Assembly (NCBI GenBank): GCA_944381115.1 | Contig: CALWJV010000001.1 | Location: 62,001-126,000, forward strand | Direction of reading: 5' to 3' | From: an uncultured Clostridia bacterium | GTDB taxonomy: Bacteria > Bacillota > Clostridia > Oscillospirales > CAG-272 | DNA length: 64,000 bases | Shown here: positions 11,181-19,046 of the stretch, piece after piece | Position numbering within the stretch: the stretch's first letter is position 1 | Layout of the letters: the number at the start of each line of letters is the position of its first letter | The notes under the pieces: model-generated | The model's input: only the letters and a program-made list of their open reading frames with translations | Told to the model about the DNA's origin: nothing | The model's database searches: none | Program-made: the position numbers and the translations under genes

Positions 11181-11413
11181 TTATTACATACAATAAATAA
11201 AAAGTCAAGTGTTTTCAAAAAATAATTAAAATACTCTTATAGTTAGTATTCTTTAATAAAATTTACCTATTTTTTACAGTAAATTCCTATATCTTCACGC
11301 ATTCATTAAAAATAATAATATTTTTCGTACGGTTTTAGAATTTAAAAAATTTCAAAGACATAAAATATTTATTTTTTGTTAATTAAATAACATGAATTAA
11401 ATTCACAAAAAAG

Positions 11414-11778
11414 TGATATACTATTTAAAGTGTTACATGTGCGTTATTTTTTACCGCCTGACAGCGTTCGGTCTGTGGGACACGAATGCAAGCGGTATCC
11501 TTCAATGTTAAGCCGTTATTAATTACAAAGATCGCTCCGCTTTGTAATTTTTCGGCTTGCCGTTGGAATTACATAAAACTGACAAGTTATAAATTTTTCA
11601 GTCAGTATATTTTTTTAAAATCTGCCGGAATTTTATTCTTGTAAGGTAACATCTGTTTACGGATACGGTTTTTTACCCTACCCGCTTTTATTTGTTGTAT
11701 TTGAGCAGCAACAGCCTGCCGTATAGCGCCGATTCCGACAAAAAATAGACAGCAAGGATACTGTCGGCATTTTGTCGG
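11414..11778 (+). ncRNA. Candidate structured leader or small RNA upstream of RNase J
   Basis: The roughly 380-bp stretch before rnj has no convincing gene but is more GC-rich and structured than nearby intergenic DNA. An extended -10 element (TGATATACT, 11414-11422) could start transcription near 11429. Downstream are ACCGC/GCGGT arms (11453-11457 and 11492-11496). They are followed by a nested hairpin with outer arms AAGCCG/CGGCTT (11510-11515, 11553-11558) and inner 10-bp arms AATTACAAAG/CTTTGTAATT (11521-11530, 11540-11549). Close to the gene is another hairpin, CCGACAAAA/TTTTGTCGG (11735-11743, 11770-11778) enclosing GACAG/CTGTC. I do not recognise an Rfam class; a 6S-like RNA was considered but not supported. 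It could be a 5' UTR with a role in rnj autoregulation. Confidence 0.4.
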
Positions 11779-11803
11779 TAAAATCGGCAGAATGGAGATT
11801 TTA

Positions 11804-13489
11804 ATGACAAAAAAAGAAAAAACAAAACTTCTTCCGCTCCGTATCTTTTCCTTAGGAGGAATTGACGAGATCGGAAAAAACATGACGGTTATAGAGTACG
11901 GTGACGACATCGTGATCGTTGACTGCGGACTCGGGTTCCCGGATGATGAAATGTTAGGTGTCGACCTTGTGATTCCGGATATAACATATCTTATTGAAAA
12001 TGAGGACAAAATAAAGGGCATTGTACTCACACACGGACACGAAGATCACATAGGTGCACTTCCATATGTATTAAAAAGCATCTCCCCTCCGGTTTACGGC
12101 ACCCGCCTTACTCTCGGGATAGCAGAAAATAAACTTCTTGAGCATCGGTTTGAAGTACAACCAAAACTTTTCTGTGTTGATCCGGGAAATAAAATACGGC
12201 TCGGCGTTTTTACGGTTGAATTTATACACGTGAACCACTCCATTGCAGACGCCTGCGCCATATCTATTTCAACTCCACAAGGAACTGTTTTTCACACCGG
12301 GGACTTTAAGCTCGATCTGACACCCATAGAGGGCGATGTTATGGATATTGCCCGCATAGGCGAGATCGGGAAAAAAGGAGTCAGACTGCTTCTTTGTGAG
12401 TCTACAAACGTAGAACGCCCGGGATATACTCCCTCTGAAAGAAATGTCGGACGATCACTTGATGATATTTTTGCAAAAAATACGGATAAACGTATAATTA
12501 TTGCTACTTTTTCTTCAAACGTTCATAGAGTTCAGCAGATAATCGATATAAGCGCCAGAATGAACCGCAAAGTAGCAATAACCGGACGTTCAATGCAGAA
12601 TATTGTCAGCGCAGCGATCAGGCTCGGCTATATGAATGTACCAAACGGTGTCCTTGTTGACATAAACGAGATACGCCGGGTCAAACCGGAAAACCTTACT
12701 CTTATCACTACCGGAAGTCAAGGCGAACCCATGTCTGCTCTTTATCGCATGGCAATGTCCGCCCACGACAAAGTTGAACTCGGCGCAAAAGATCTTGTTA
12801 TAATTTCGGCACATGCTATCCCGGGAAATGAAAAATTAATTGACAAAATAGTTAACGAGATGTTTAAAAAAAGTGTGACCGTTCTTTATGATTCCTTGGT
12901 CGAGGTGCATGTCTCCGGCCACGCCTGCAGAGAAGAAATAAAACTTATGCATGCTCTTACCAAACCGGATTATTTTATGCCGGTCCACGGAGAGTACAAG
13001 CACCTTATCTGTCACAAGGCTCTTGCCGAAGAAATGGGTATGCCGTCAAATCATATATTTGTTCCGCCTGCAGTCGGACACGTTCTGGAAATAACTGAAA
13101 ACGGCGCCAAATGGAATGGTACCGTACCCTCGGGAAAGATACTCGTGGACGGATACGGCGTTGGCGATGTCGGAAATATTGTTCTGCGCGACAGAAAACT
13201 TCTTGCTGAAGACGGACTTATAGTAGTTGTTGCCACCGTTGACAGCCAGGACGGATATATTGTTTCCGGACCGGATCTTATTTCCAGAGGATTCGTTTAT
13301 GTAAGGGAAGCAGAAGGTCTCATGGAACAAACACGGCTGATTGCAAGAGATACTCTAAACGATTGCCTTGACGCTAACAACCACGATTGGACTGATGTTA
13401 AAAACCGGATAAAAGATGCAATGACACGCTTCCTTGCAGGAAAAACAGGAAGAAAACCAATGATACTCCCGGTTATAATGGATATATAA
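11804..13489 (+). CDS. rnj: Ribonuclease J
   Basis: A 561-residue metallo-beta-lactamase/beta-CASP nuclease, the length of B. subtilis RNase J1/J2. The metal-binding motif LTHGHEDHIGALPY sits near residue 75, followed by HVNHSIADA, FHTGDFKLD, LLCESTNVERPG, the beta-CASP segment (IIATFSSNVHRVQQI, TTGSQGEPMSAL) and the late motif HVSGHACREE plus PDYFMPVHGEYKHL. It acts as 5'-3' exonuclease and endonuclease in mRNA decay and rRNA maturation. I choose the second ATG (11804) because GGAG, part of the first ATG codon context at 11792, is 6 nt upstream of it. A long structured leader precedes it, and there is no partner gene. Confidence 0.96.
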   Translation: MTKKEKTKLLPLRIFSLGGIDEIGKNMTVIEYGDDIVIVDCGLGFPDDEMLGVDLVIPDITYLIENEDKIKGIVLTHGHEDHIGALPYVLKSISPPVYGTRLTLGIAENKLLEHRFEVQPKLFCVDPGNKIRLGVFTVEFIHVNHSIADACAISISTPQGTVFHTGDFKLDLTPIEGDVMDIARIGEIGKKGVRLLLCESTNVERPGYTPSERNVGRSLDDIFAKNTDKRIIIATFSSNVHRVQQIIDISARMNRKVAITGRSMQNIVSAAIRLGYMNVPNGVLVDINEIRRVKPENLTLITTGSQGEPMSALYRMAMSAHDKVELGAKDLVIISAHAIPGNEKLIDKIVNEMFKKSVTVLYDSLVEVHVSGHACREEIKLMHALTKPDYFMPVHGEYKHLICHKALAEEMGMPSNHIFVPPAVGHVLEITENGAKWNGTVPSGKILVDGYGVGDVGNIVLRDRKLLAEDGLIVVVATVDSQDGYIVSGPDLISRGFVYVREAEGLMEQTRLIARDTLNDCLDANNHDWTDVKNRIKDAMTRFLAGKTGRKPMILPVIMDI

Positions 13490-13569
13490 AAAATCTTTTT
13501 GCTTCACTGATCAAAAGTATTTTTAACACATTTTAAAATGCATTTTTTATATACCATTTATAAAATCTG

Positions 13570-14205
13570 TTATGTAATTTGGCTTTCCCCGAGTTTTACC
13601 TTCAAAGCCGCAATTATAAAGTCAACACACTGTTCAAACGTATATGCATCTGTATTAAGACAAAGATCATACTGCCTTGGTTCCGACCACTGCTGATTTG
13701 TATAAAATCTATAATATTCACCGCGGCGGCGGTCCTTTTCATCTACCTTTATTCTTGCCTTGCTTAGCGGAATGAAACTTCTCTTACTCTCACGTTCCGC
13801 ACAACTTTCTTTATCTGCTCCTATAAATACCCGAAGCGTGTTATATCTGTCACGCAGTATCCAATCTGCACACCTTCCAATTATAATACATGACGAACTG
13901 TCAGCAAGTCCTTTTATAACTTTTGCCTGATAATCAAAAAGGTTTTTATCGGCTGTAAAATTACCGCTTTCCGGCTGTATCGGCTGACCGTCGTAAGCAC
14001 CTCTTGAAACACGGAAAAGGAGTGAGTTTTTAAGATGTTCGTCTGCAAGGTTAAACATCTCTTCATTTATCCCGCTATTGTCCGAAACAAGTTTCATTAG
14101 ATTTTTGTCATAAACCTCAACATTAAGTCTTTCAGATAGCATTTTTGCAATTTCAGAACCGCCGCTTCCGCAGTTTCTGCCTATCGTTATAACAAAATTT
14201 TCCAT
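13570..14205 (-). CDS. Cytidylate-kinase-like family protein
   Basis: A 211-residue P-loop protein: VITIGRNCGSGGSEIAKMLS at residues 4-23, IIIGRCADWIL near 110, and the arginine-rich lid EKDRRRGEYYRFYTNQQW. This matches the cytidylate-kinase-like family common in Clostridia, which resembles Cmk but whose substrate is undefined. True Cmk is about the same length but has a different N-terminal pattern, so I do not call it cmk. Start ATG at 14205 has AAGGAG 9 nt upstream; the in-frame ATG at 14238 has none. It converges on rnj, separated by 80 bp with only a weak T-rich region. Confidence 0.8.
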   Translation of the reverse strand: MENFVITIGRNCGSGGSEIAKMLSERLNVEVYDKNLMKLVSDNSGINEEMFNLADEHLKNSLLFRVSRGAYDGQPIQPESGNFTADKNLFDYQAKVIKGLADSSSCIIIGRCADWILRDRYNTLRVFIGADKESCAERESKRSFIPLSKARIKVDEKDRRRGEYYRFYTNQQWSEPRQYDLCLNTDAYTFEQCVDFIIAALKVKLGESQIT

Positions 14206-14358
14206 ATAAATAACTCCTTCCCGTACCTTTATATACAAAACGTATCATTTTGTTTTATATAGTTTTGTACTTTATATTATACATTTTTTTGTTTTGCTTT
14301 CAACCCTTTTTTAAAAAAATTAACGGAAATTAAACTTTTTAGAAATTCGTTTTTTGTA

Positions 14359-14402
14359 TTGACTTTAATTTTACTTTATGGTATACTTTGGTTAAAGTAA
14401 CC
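14359..14402 (+). promoter_or_regulatory. Sigma-A promoter with overlapping palindromic operator
   Basis: TTGACT (14359-14364), 17-bp spacer, TATACT (14382-14387), then the inverted repeat GGTTA-AAG-TAACC (14390-14402) at the expected start site. The placement fits a repressor site. It drives the isomerase remnant and probably the 611-aa gene at 15048. Confidence 0.7.
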
Positions 14403-14436
14403 GTTATAAAGCATATTTGCAGAAACAGAGCCATTT

Positions 14437-15000
14437 ATGAAATTCGGATTATGGGGACATCTTAATACTGGAATATATAACGCCGGCTACTCAGAATTTA
14501 ATACCGGCTTTTACCTTAAATATGAAAAAAGAGGATTCGGAATCATTCAAGGCACGTATTAAAAAAACGAAATAATTCCTTATGCGGCAAACTGTCTAGT
14601 AATGGGTTCACATAAGAATTACCGGAGTTGTGAATCTTATCGAAGTAAAAGATTATGCCGAAAAATGTTTTCTACCATTGAATGATTTCGGTGTGAAAAT
14701 AATTGTTTTCGGATCCTGTGACGCAAAACAAGTCCCGAAAGACTTTACCATGGAAAATGCTTGGGAGCAACTTTTCAAAGTCGGCAGCGTTTTTTCCGGT
14801 GCTGCAGAAAAACATGGACAGATTATCGCTGTTTAAGGACTTAACCGTAAAAATTTTCTCATGCTCGCAGATTTTTACCATATGTATGAAAACGGTAAAA
14901 ATATCTCAGACATTAAAAAATATAAAGACTCGCTTGTTCATTGCCATATTGCCGGATATATAACAAGATCCGTTTTTGACAGAAGAAAAAAGTTTTTAAA
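14437..15000 (+). pseudogene. Decayed sugar-phosphate isomerase/epimerase (AP-endonuclease-2 fold)
   Basis: Family-like pieces appear in order but in different frames. MKFGLWGHLNTGIYNAG starts at ATG 14437 and stops after about 41 codons. NCLVMGSHKN near 14590 is followed, after a frame change, by NLIEVKDYAEKCFLPLNDFG, IIVFGSCDAKQVPKDF and AWEQLFKVGSVFSGAAEKHG in 14630-14836. LADFYHMYENGKNISDIKKY then DSLVHCHIAGY (14861-14960) follow in another frame. These match xylose-isomerase-like TIM-barrel sugar isomerases, normally about 270-280 aa. About a third of the length is missing, so internal deletions and frameshifts are both present. It still lies directly behind a good promoter and upstream of the 611-aa gene. 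Confidence 0.75.
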
Positions 15001-15047
15001 CTTAAAACTTAAATATATAACATTATTTGTGTTTATGGAGGTGTAAA

Positions 15048-16883
15048 ATGAACAATTCAGATTACATAACCGAGCAGGACGCTCGTTTCAAAGAAGGATG
15101 GGAAGCATTTCGTGGTAAACCGCTCGTAAAGGTTCCCGTTAAACCGCCAGTGTTTCAGGGACATCCGAGGTTTGCACGCGATTTTTCTTATCACATTGCA
15201 GTATTTGTGATCCGCGTTTTTCACAACCGGGAAACAGAGTTTTATAAAGACGCAAACGATGCAATTATTGAAAACTGCCGTTTTTATATTGAAAATACGG
15301 ATGTGCGGGATGACCGTGATTCTTTTTACTGGAACATAAGTGAGATCTGCCGTTCCATTATCCGTTACGGAAAATTCGGTACAGATGAACCGGGTCTGAT
15401 CTCTCCTGAAGCAGAAAACACTTTTCTTGAAATGACGCTGGGATATTGCCATGATATATCCCGCCTTTCAGATGCAGAGGCGGAAGGTATGGCTACATGG
15501 CGTATTTACGAAAGCGAAAATCATCATGTACAGCGTAACTCAGCAATTTGGCAATTTTGTTACATCCTTTCAAAGTACGGAAAAGGAAATGAGGTTCTCG
15601 GAGACGGAGGTACGGTAGATCAGCATTTTGCCGCTTGGAGCAAATTCTTCCGCTACTGGATGCGCGAACGTGCCGGAAGATCAATGTTCGTTGAGATTCA
15701 CAGCAAGTGCTACGGTGTTCACACTATCAAAAATCTTTACCCGCTTTACGATTTTTCTCCCGATCCGGAACTTCGCCGTATGACAGGCGATTTTCTCACC
15801 TTGTTCTGGGCGTTATGGGCAGAAGAACAGATCAACGGTATGCAAGGCGGAGGTCAGACCCGTGTATACCCCGACAGTGCTATGTACACAGACAGTGAAA
15901 CACTTACATGGGCATGGTATTACTCCGGTATAGACCACAGAAAAAATCCGGGCGGTATGGATTATGTACTGCTTGATTGCTCTTACCGTCTTCCCAAACT
16001 TATTGTAGATATGATACACGGCGACTTTAAGCGCGGTACTTACGTAACCGAAAGCCGTCCTTTCGGTCGCGCTTCTGCAGATAACCATTTTCCGAATTAC
16101 AGATTCAATACTGAATGGGGTCAAATTTACCGATATACATTCGTTACCCCGCACCTGATTCTTGGTACTCTTATGTGTCCGCAATTATCAGATAACGAAT
16201 GGTGCGGAATAAGTTCACAGAACCGTTTTCAGGGAGTCGTATTCCGTGAAAGAAATTCAATGATCCTCCCTCTTCCACGTCCGACACAACTTCATAATTT
16301 GCAATCAACTTCTCCTACTATTTCATATAACGCATTTTGGAGTGAACAATGCGAAGGAACGCTAATAACGCAGCGTTGCCAAAAATATGCAGGCGGTATG
16401 CGTGTTTGGTTTTCCGGAGCAGGAGGAGTATCAAATATTAAAGAAAAGAACGGCTGGATCTTAACCGGCTGCGGAGAAGGATATGCGGCACTTTGCGTAA
16501 CTCGAGGTACATGGCATATCGAACCCTCAGACAGCGAAAAATTACCGGGAATTTGGGTAGCATGTGATGAACCGAATACACCTGTAATTCTTGAAACGGC
16601 AGACAGTAGCCTTTTTGCAACATCATCAGATTTTGAAAACGCCGTTACTGAGCACTCTCCTGTTTTTGACGGAAACACTCTGCATTACCATTCCATTTAC
16701 GGACATGATTTTGTATTTATATCAGATGCAGACGGAAACTCAACAATTGACGGAGAATACTATGTAAAGAAACCTTCCTTCAGTTTCCGCAGTCCGTTTG
16801 TAAACTGTCCGTGGGGCGGCGACAAGGTAAAGATTACATTTGACGGCAATGAAATGACTCTTGATTTCTCTTTTAAAGAATAA
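15048..16883 (+). CDS. Large uncharacterised protein, possible alpha-toroid polysaccharide-processing enzyme
   Basis: A 611-residue protein from ATG 15048 (GGAGGTG 4 nt upstream; an ATG at 15027 has no site). I do not recognise the family. The first ~360 residues are helical and rich in Trp, Tyr and Arg (WNISEICRSIIRYG, ENHHVQRNSAIWQFCYIL, HSKCYGVHTIKNLYPLYDF), the style of alpha/alpha-toroid lyases and hydrolases. The C-terminal ~240 residues are beta-strand-like with Gly and aromatic residues, as in the beta-sandwich of heparinase or alginate-lyase families. No signal peptide. The carbohydrate context (GH2, ThuA, isomerase remnant, MsmX) supports a saccharide substrate. The call is inference; specificity unknown. 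Confidence 0.6.
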   Translation: MNNSDYITEQDARFKEGWEAFRGKPLVKVPVKPPVFQGHPRFARDFSYHIAVFVIRVFHNRETEFYKDANDAIIENCRFYIENTDVRDDRDSFYWNISEICRSIIRYGKFGTDEPGLISPEAENTFLEMTLGYCHDISRLSDAEAEGMATWRIYESENHHVQRNSAIWQFCYILSKYGKGNEVLGDGGTVDQHFAAWSKFFRYWMRERAGRSMFVEIHSKCYGVHTIKNLYPLYDFSPDPELRRMTGDFLTLFWALWAEEQINGMQGGGQTRVYPDSAMYTDSETLTWAWYYSGIDHRKNPGGMDYVLLDCSYRLPKLIVDMIHGDFKRGTYVTESRPFGRASADNHFPNYRFNTEWGQIYRYTFVTPHLILGTLMCPQLSDNEWCGISSQNRFQGVVFRERNSMILPLPRPTQLHNLQSTSPTISYNAFWSEQCEGTLITQRCQKYAGGMRVWFSGAGGVSNIKEKNGWILTGCGEGYAALCVTRGTWHIEPSDSEKLPGIWVACDEPNTPVILETADSSLFATSSDFENAVTEHSPVFDGNTLHYHSIYGHDFVFISDADGNSTIDGEYYVKKPSFSFRSPFVNCPWGGDKVKITFDGNEMTLDFSFKE

Positions 16884-16920
16884 TTTCAGTTAATTTTGCT
16901 TTAATTTTCAATATAAATAT

Positions 16921-16968
16921 AAAGCAGATATGAACCTGGTATCCAGGAACATATCTGCTTTGTTTTTT
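16921..16968. terminator. Bidirectional terminator between two convergent genes
   Basis: Arms AAAGCAGATATG and CATATCTGCTTT enclose an inner CCTGG/CCAGG stem; the plus side ends in GTTTTTT. It separates the 611-aa gene from the convergent 577-aa gene. Confidence 0.85.
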
Positions 16969-16994
16969 ACATCTGCTTTTTATACAGTGGATTT

Positions 16995-18728
16995 TTAAAA
17001 TGCCGGCTTATACTCTTTTCCGTCACGCTCAAGATAAAGCGTGTCATATACATTTCTGAAAGGTATAACGTCTTCGGAGATTAATACTTTAAGATTTCCG
17101 AATGTCGAAACCATTTTACCGTCCTCAATATCTGTTACAGTATTTAATCCGCTGAACTCTCCGTCAACCATTTCAATAGAGCAAACAACCCCTGCTTTTT
17201 CAATATCTGGAAGTCTGATATCTATCTGATCTCCACTGTAAAGAACTGCATCCACAGAAACCATCCTGTCTGTTCTCAGTACTTCAAACTTTACGTCATT
17301 CTTGCCGAATTTTGCAAAAGCATAAACTATCTTTACCTTAACATTACTTTCTTTGTTTGAAACTATAAATGTACTGCCGTCCTGATTTACATCTAAATCC
17401 CCGACCGCTCCTTCGAATACGTAACGCACCCTCATATCCTTTGCCTTAATGGTTCCATCCTTAATTCTATCAATATTGCAATGTGTATCAAAACCGTCAG
17501 AACTGAAATTAATTGCCGTAAGCGCCCTTCCTTTATCCTGAACTGTTGACATAAATGAGCCGCAGTAGTCCCAGAAATCATGCTGAGATCTGATCGTTAC
17601 CGCTATCGGTTTCTTTACCGTTCCAAAATATCCGAGGACATTTCTGTGTTGGTTCCATGCCATTTCTCTGTGTAATGAACCCAGGGAATATGACTTATTC
17701 ATATAAGTATATGCCATTCTGCCGGGAGCAAAGGTATCGTCCAATATTCTCTCTTCCGTGATTTCAGTAAAATACGGTATGTATTTTTCCGGACAGGTCA
17801 TATTCAATGAAAAGGTATTTGCACTCGGGACACTTCTTTTTAAATTTTCCGCATCTGTAATATTTATTTTATAGTCAAGAGATCTTTCTATGTTGAACCG
17901 CGTTGCATCTCCGATAAGCGCTCCGTACGCTCTGTCATGAGGGCCCGCAAGTTGTCCTGTCGTCGGATGATAATGAAGTGCTATTGTTTTCCAAGCAAGG
18001 TCTAAAAGCCCTTCGGCAAGTTCAAGACATTTTTTGTCTTTGATATCTTGAAGTATTCTTGTAAGTTCATCTATACAAACAAAGGTATATGTCGGACTGT
18101 TGAATTCCCGGAAATTTCCGTTTCCCATATTATATTCATAAAGTGTTTCAAGTCTCTTTTTTCCGTATTCTAAAAACTCTTCGTTCGGTAAAAGTTCGCC
18201 TGCAAATATGGTTACATATGATCCCATTACCGATATATTTGTATAACCCGGTCCTACATTTCTTTTAATAATACTTCGACACGCATGAAAAATCGAATCT
18301 CTTATTCTCATTTTAAGATCATCGGTTATTTTATCGCTATGCTCATTAAGTATATAAAGGAGCGTTTTTCCGTTAAAATCTGCCCAGTTCCAATCCGGGG
18401 GGTTCATTTCTTCAAGATCTTCTTCAAGATAATACTGCCATATTCCATACGTATTTCTTGCAGGGTTTACGTCCTGGAGCGGTATTACCCTGTAAAGAAT
18501 ATCATATGCTGTTGCTCTGTCGCCTTCGGCATCGCGGTTCAAAAGCATATATGCATATTCCAATGACGCACGTATTTCGTGAACTTCACAATCAGAAAGG
18601 CGGCTGTGATAACCGTTTTTCCCTCTCCATGCTTTTACCATTCTTACTTCCGGATCGTACGATCCCGAAACTCTTTCGACTCCCTTTTCAAACAGCTCTT
18701 TTTCAAATTCATTTTTTAAATAAAGCAT
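16995..18728 (-). CDS. Large uncharacterised protein, second possible alpha-toroid enzyme
   Basis: A 577-residue protein with GGAG 7 nt before its ATG. I do not recognise it. The N-terminal ~330 residues are alpha-helical with clustered aromatics and acidic motifs (YGIWQYYLEEDLEEMNPPDW, GPGYTNISVMGSYVTIFAGE, HYHPTTGQLAGPHDRAYG), and the C-terminal ~200 are beta-rich. HHPTTGQ-like and AWNQHRN segments place His, Tyr and Asn residues where toroid lyases keep their catalytic groups, but I cannot assign them. No signal peptide or membrane segment. It has the same layout as the 611-aa protein without obvious sequence identity to it. A saccharide-related role is inferred from neighbours only. Confidence 0.6.
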   Translation of the reverse strand: MLYLKNEFEKELFEKGVERVSGSYDPEVRMVKAWRGKNGYHSRLSDCEVHEIRASLEYAYMLLNRDAEGDRATAYDILYRVIPLQDVNPARNTYGIWQYYLEEDLEEMNPPDWNWADFNGKTLLYILNEHSDKITDDLKMRIRDSIFHACRSIIKRNVGPGYTNISVMGSYVTIFAGELLPNEEFLEYGKKRLETLYEYNMGNGNFREFNSPTYTFVCIDELTRILQDIKDKKCLELAEGLLDLAWKTIALHYHPTTGQLAGPHDRAYGALIGDATRFNIERSLDYKINITDAENLKRSVPSANTFSLNMTCPEKYIPYFTEITEERILDDTFAPGRMAYTYMNKSYSLGSLHREMAWNQHRNVLGYFGTVKKPIAVTIRSQHDFWDYCGSFMSTVQDKGRALTAINFSSDGFDTHCNIDRIKDGTIKAKDMRVRYVFEGAVGDLDVNQDGSTFIVSNKESNVKVKIVYAFAKFGKNDVKFEVLRTDRMVSVDAVLYSGDQIDIRLPDIEKAGVVCSIEMVDGEFSGLNTVTDIEDGKMVSTFGNLKVLISEDVIPFRNVYDTLYLERDGKEYKPAF

Positions 18729-18759
18729 TGTTTTTCTCCTTTTTAGTATTTATATTAAT

Positions 18760-18791
18760 TTTATACTTTTTCTTTCCGGAAAGCGCGACAA
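18760..18791 (-). promoter_or_regulatory. Possible promoter with palindrome upstream of the 577-aa gene
   Basis: Minus strand TTGTCG (18791-18786) and TATAAA (18765-18760) with a long 20-bp spacer that contains the perfect 12-bp palindrome CTTTCCGGAAAG (18772-18783). The promoter is poor by itself; the palindrome suggests an operator or activator site. Confidence 0.4.
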
Positions 18792-18873
18792 TTTTTTAAA
18801 TCAGACTTTAAAATATATTCATTTGCATTTTCATATATTTTATTTATTATACAACTAAATATATCTAATACAA

Positions 18874-18903
18874 AAAACGGACACCGCTTACGGTATCCGT
18901 TTT
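18874..18903 (-). terminator. Intrinsic terminator downstream of the MsmX gene
   Basis: Minus strand stem AAAACGGATACCG / CGGTGTCCGTTTT followed by a T-run. It lies about 145 nt after the msmX stop. The region between holds a short direct repeat CGTCTTATAAA (twice near 18940-18962) and no gene. Confidence 0.75.
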
Positions 18904-19046
18904 ATATTTTAAGTTAAATCAGCGGATACTCTTTATTTCGTCTTATAAATCGTCTTATAAAGTTTTTTAAACCTTTCTCGATTTGTTTAATTTATAATGA
19001 CATAAAAAGCATTACGCTTACAAACACTGTTTTTTTGATAAAAATA

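Noticed and set aside
11429..11600. 6S RNA
   Set aside because: A ~170-nt structured region with a possible promoter fits in size, but the conserved closing stem and open central bubble could not be drawn from the sequence.
11602..12030. Minus-strand ORF covering the RNase J leader and start
   Set aside because: It overlaps the certain 5' end of rnj, has no ribosome site, and part of it is just the shadow of the rnj frame; the protein-like tail (IQQIKAGRVKNRIRK) is not enough.
18938..18962. Short direct repeat CGTCTTATAAA
   Set aside because: Two adjacent 11-bp copies in AT-rich 3' flanking DNA could be chance, and there is no array.
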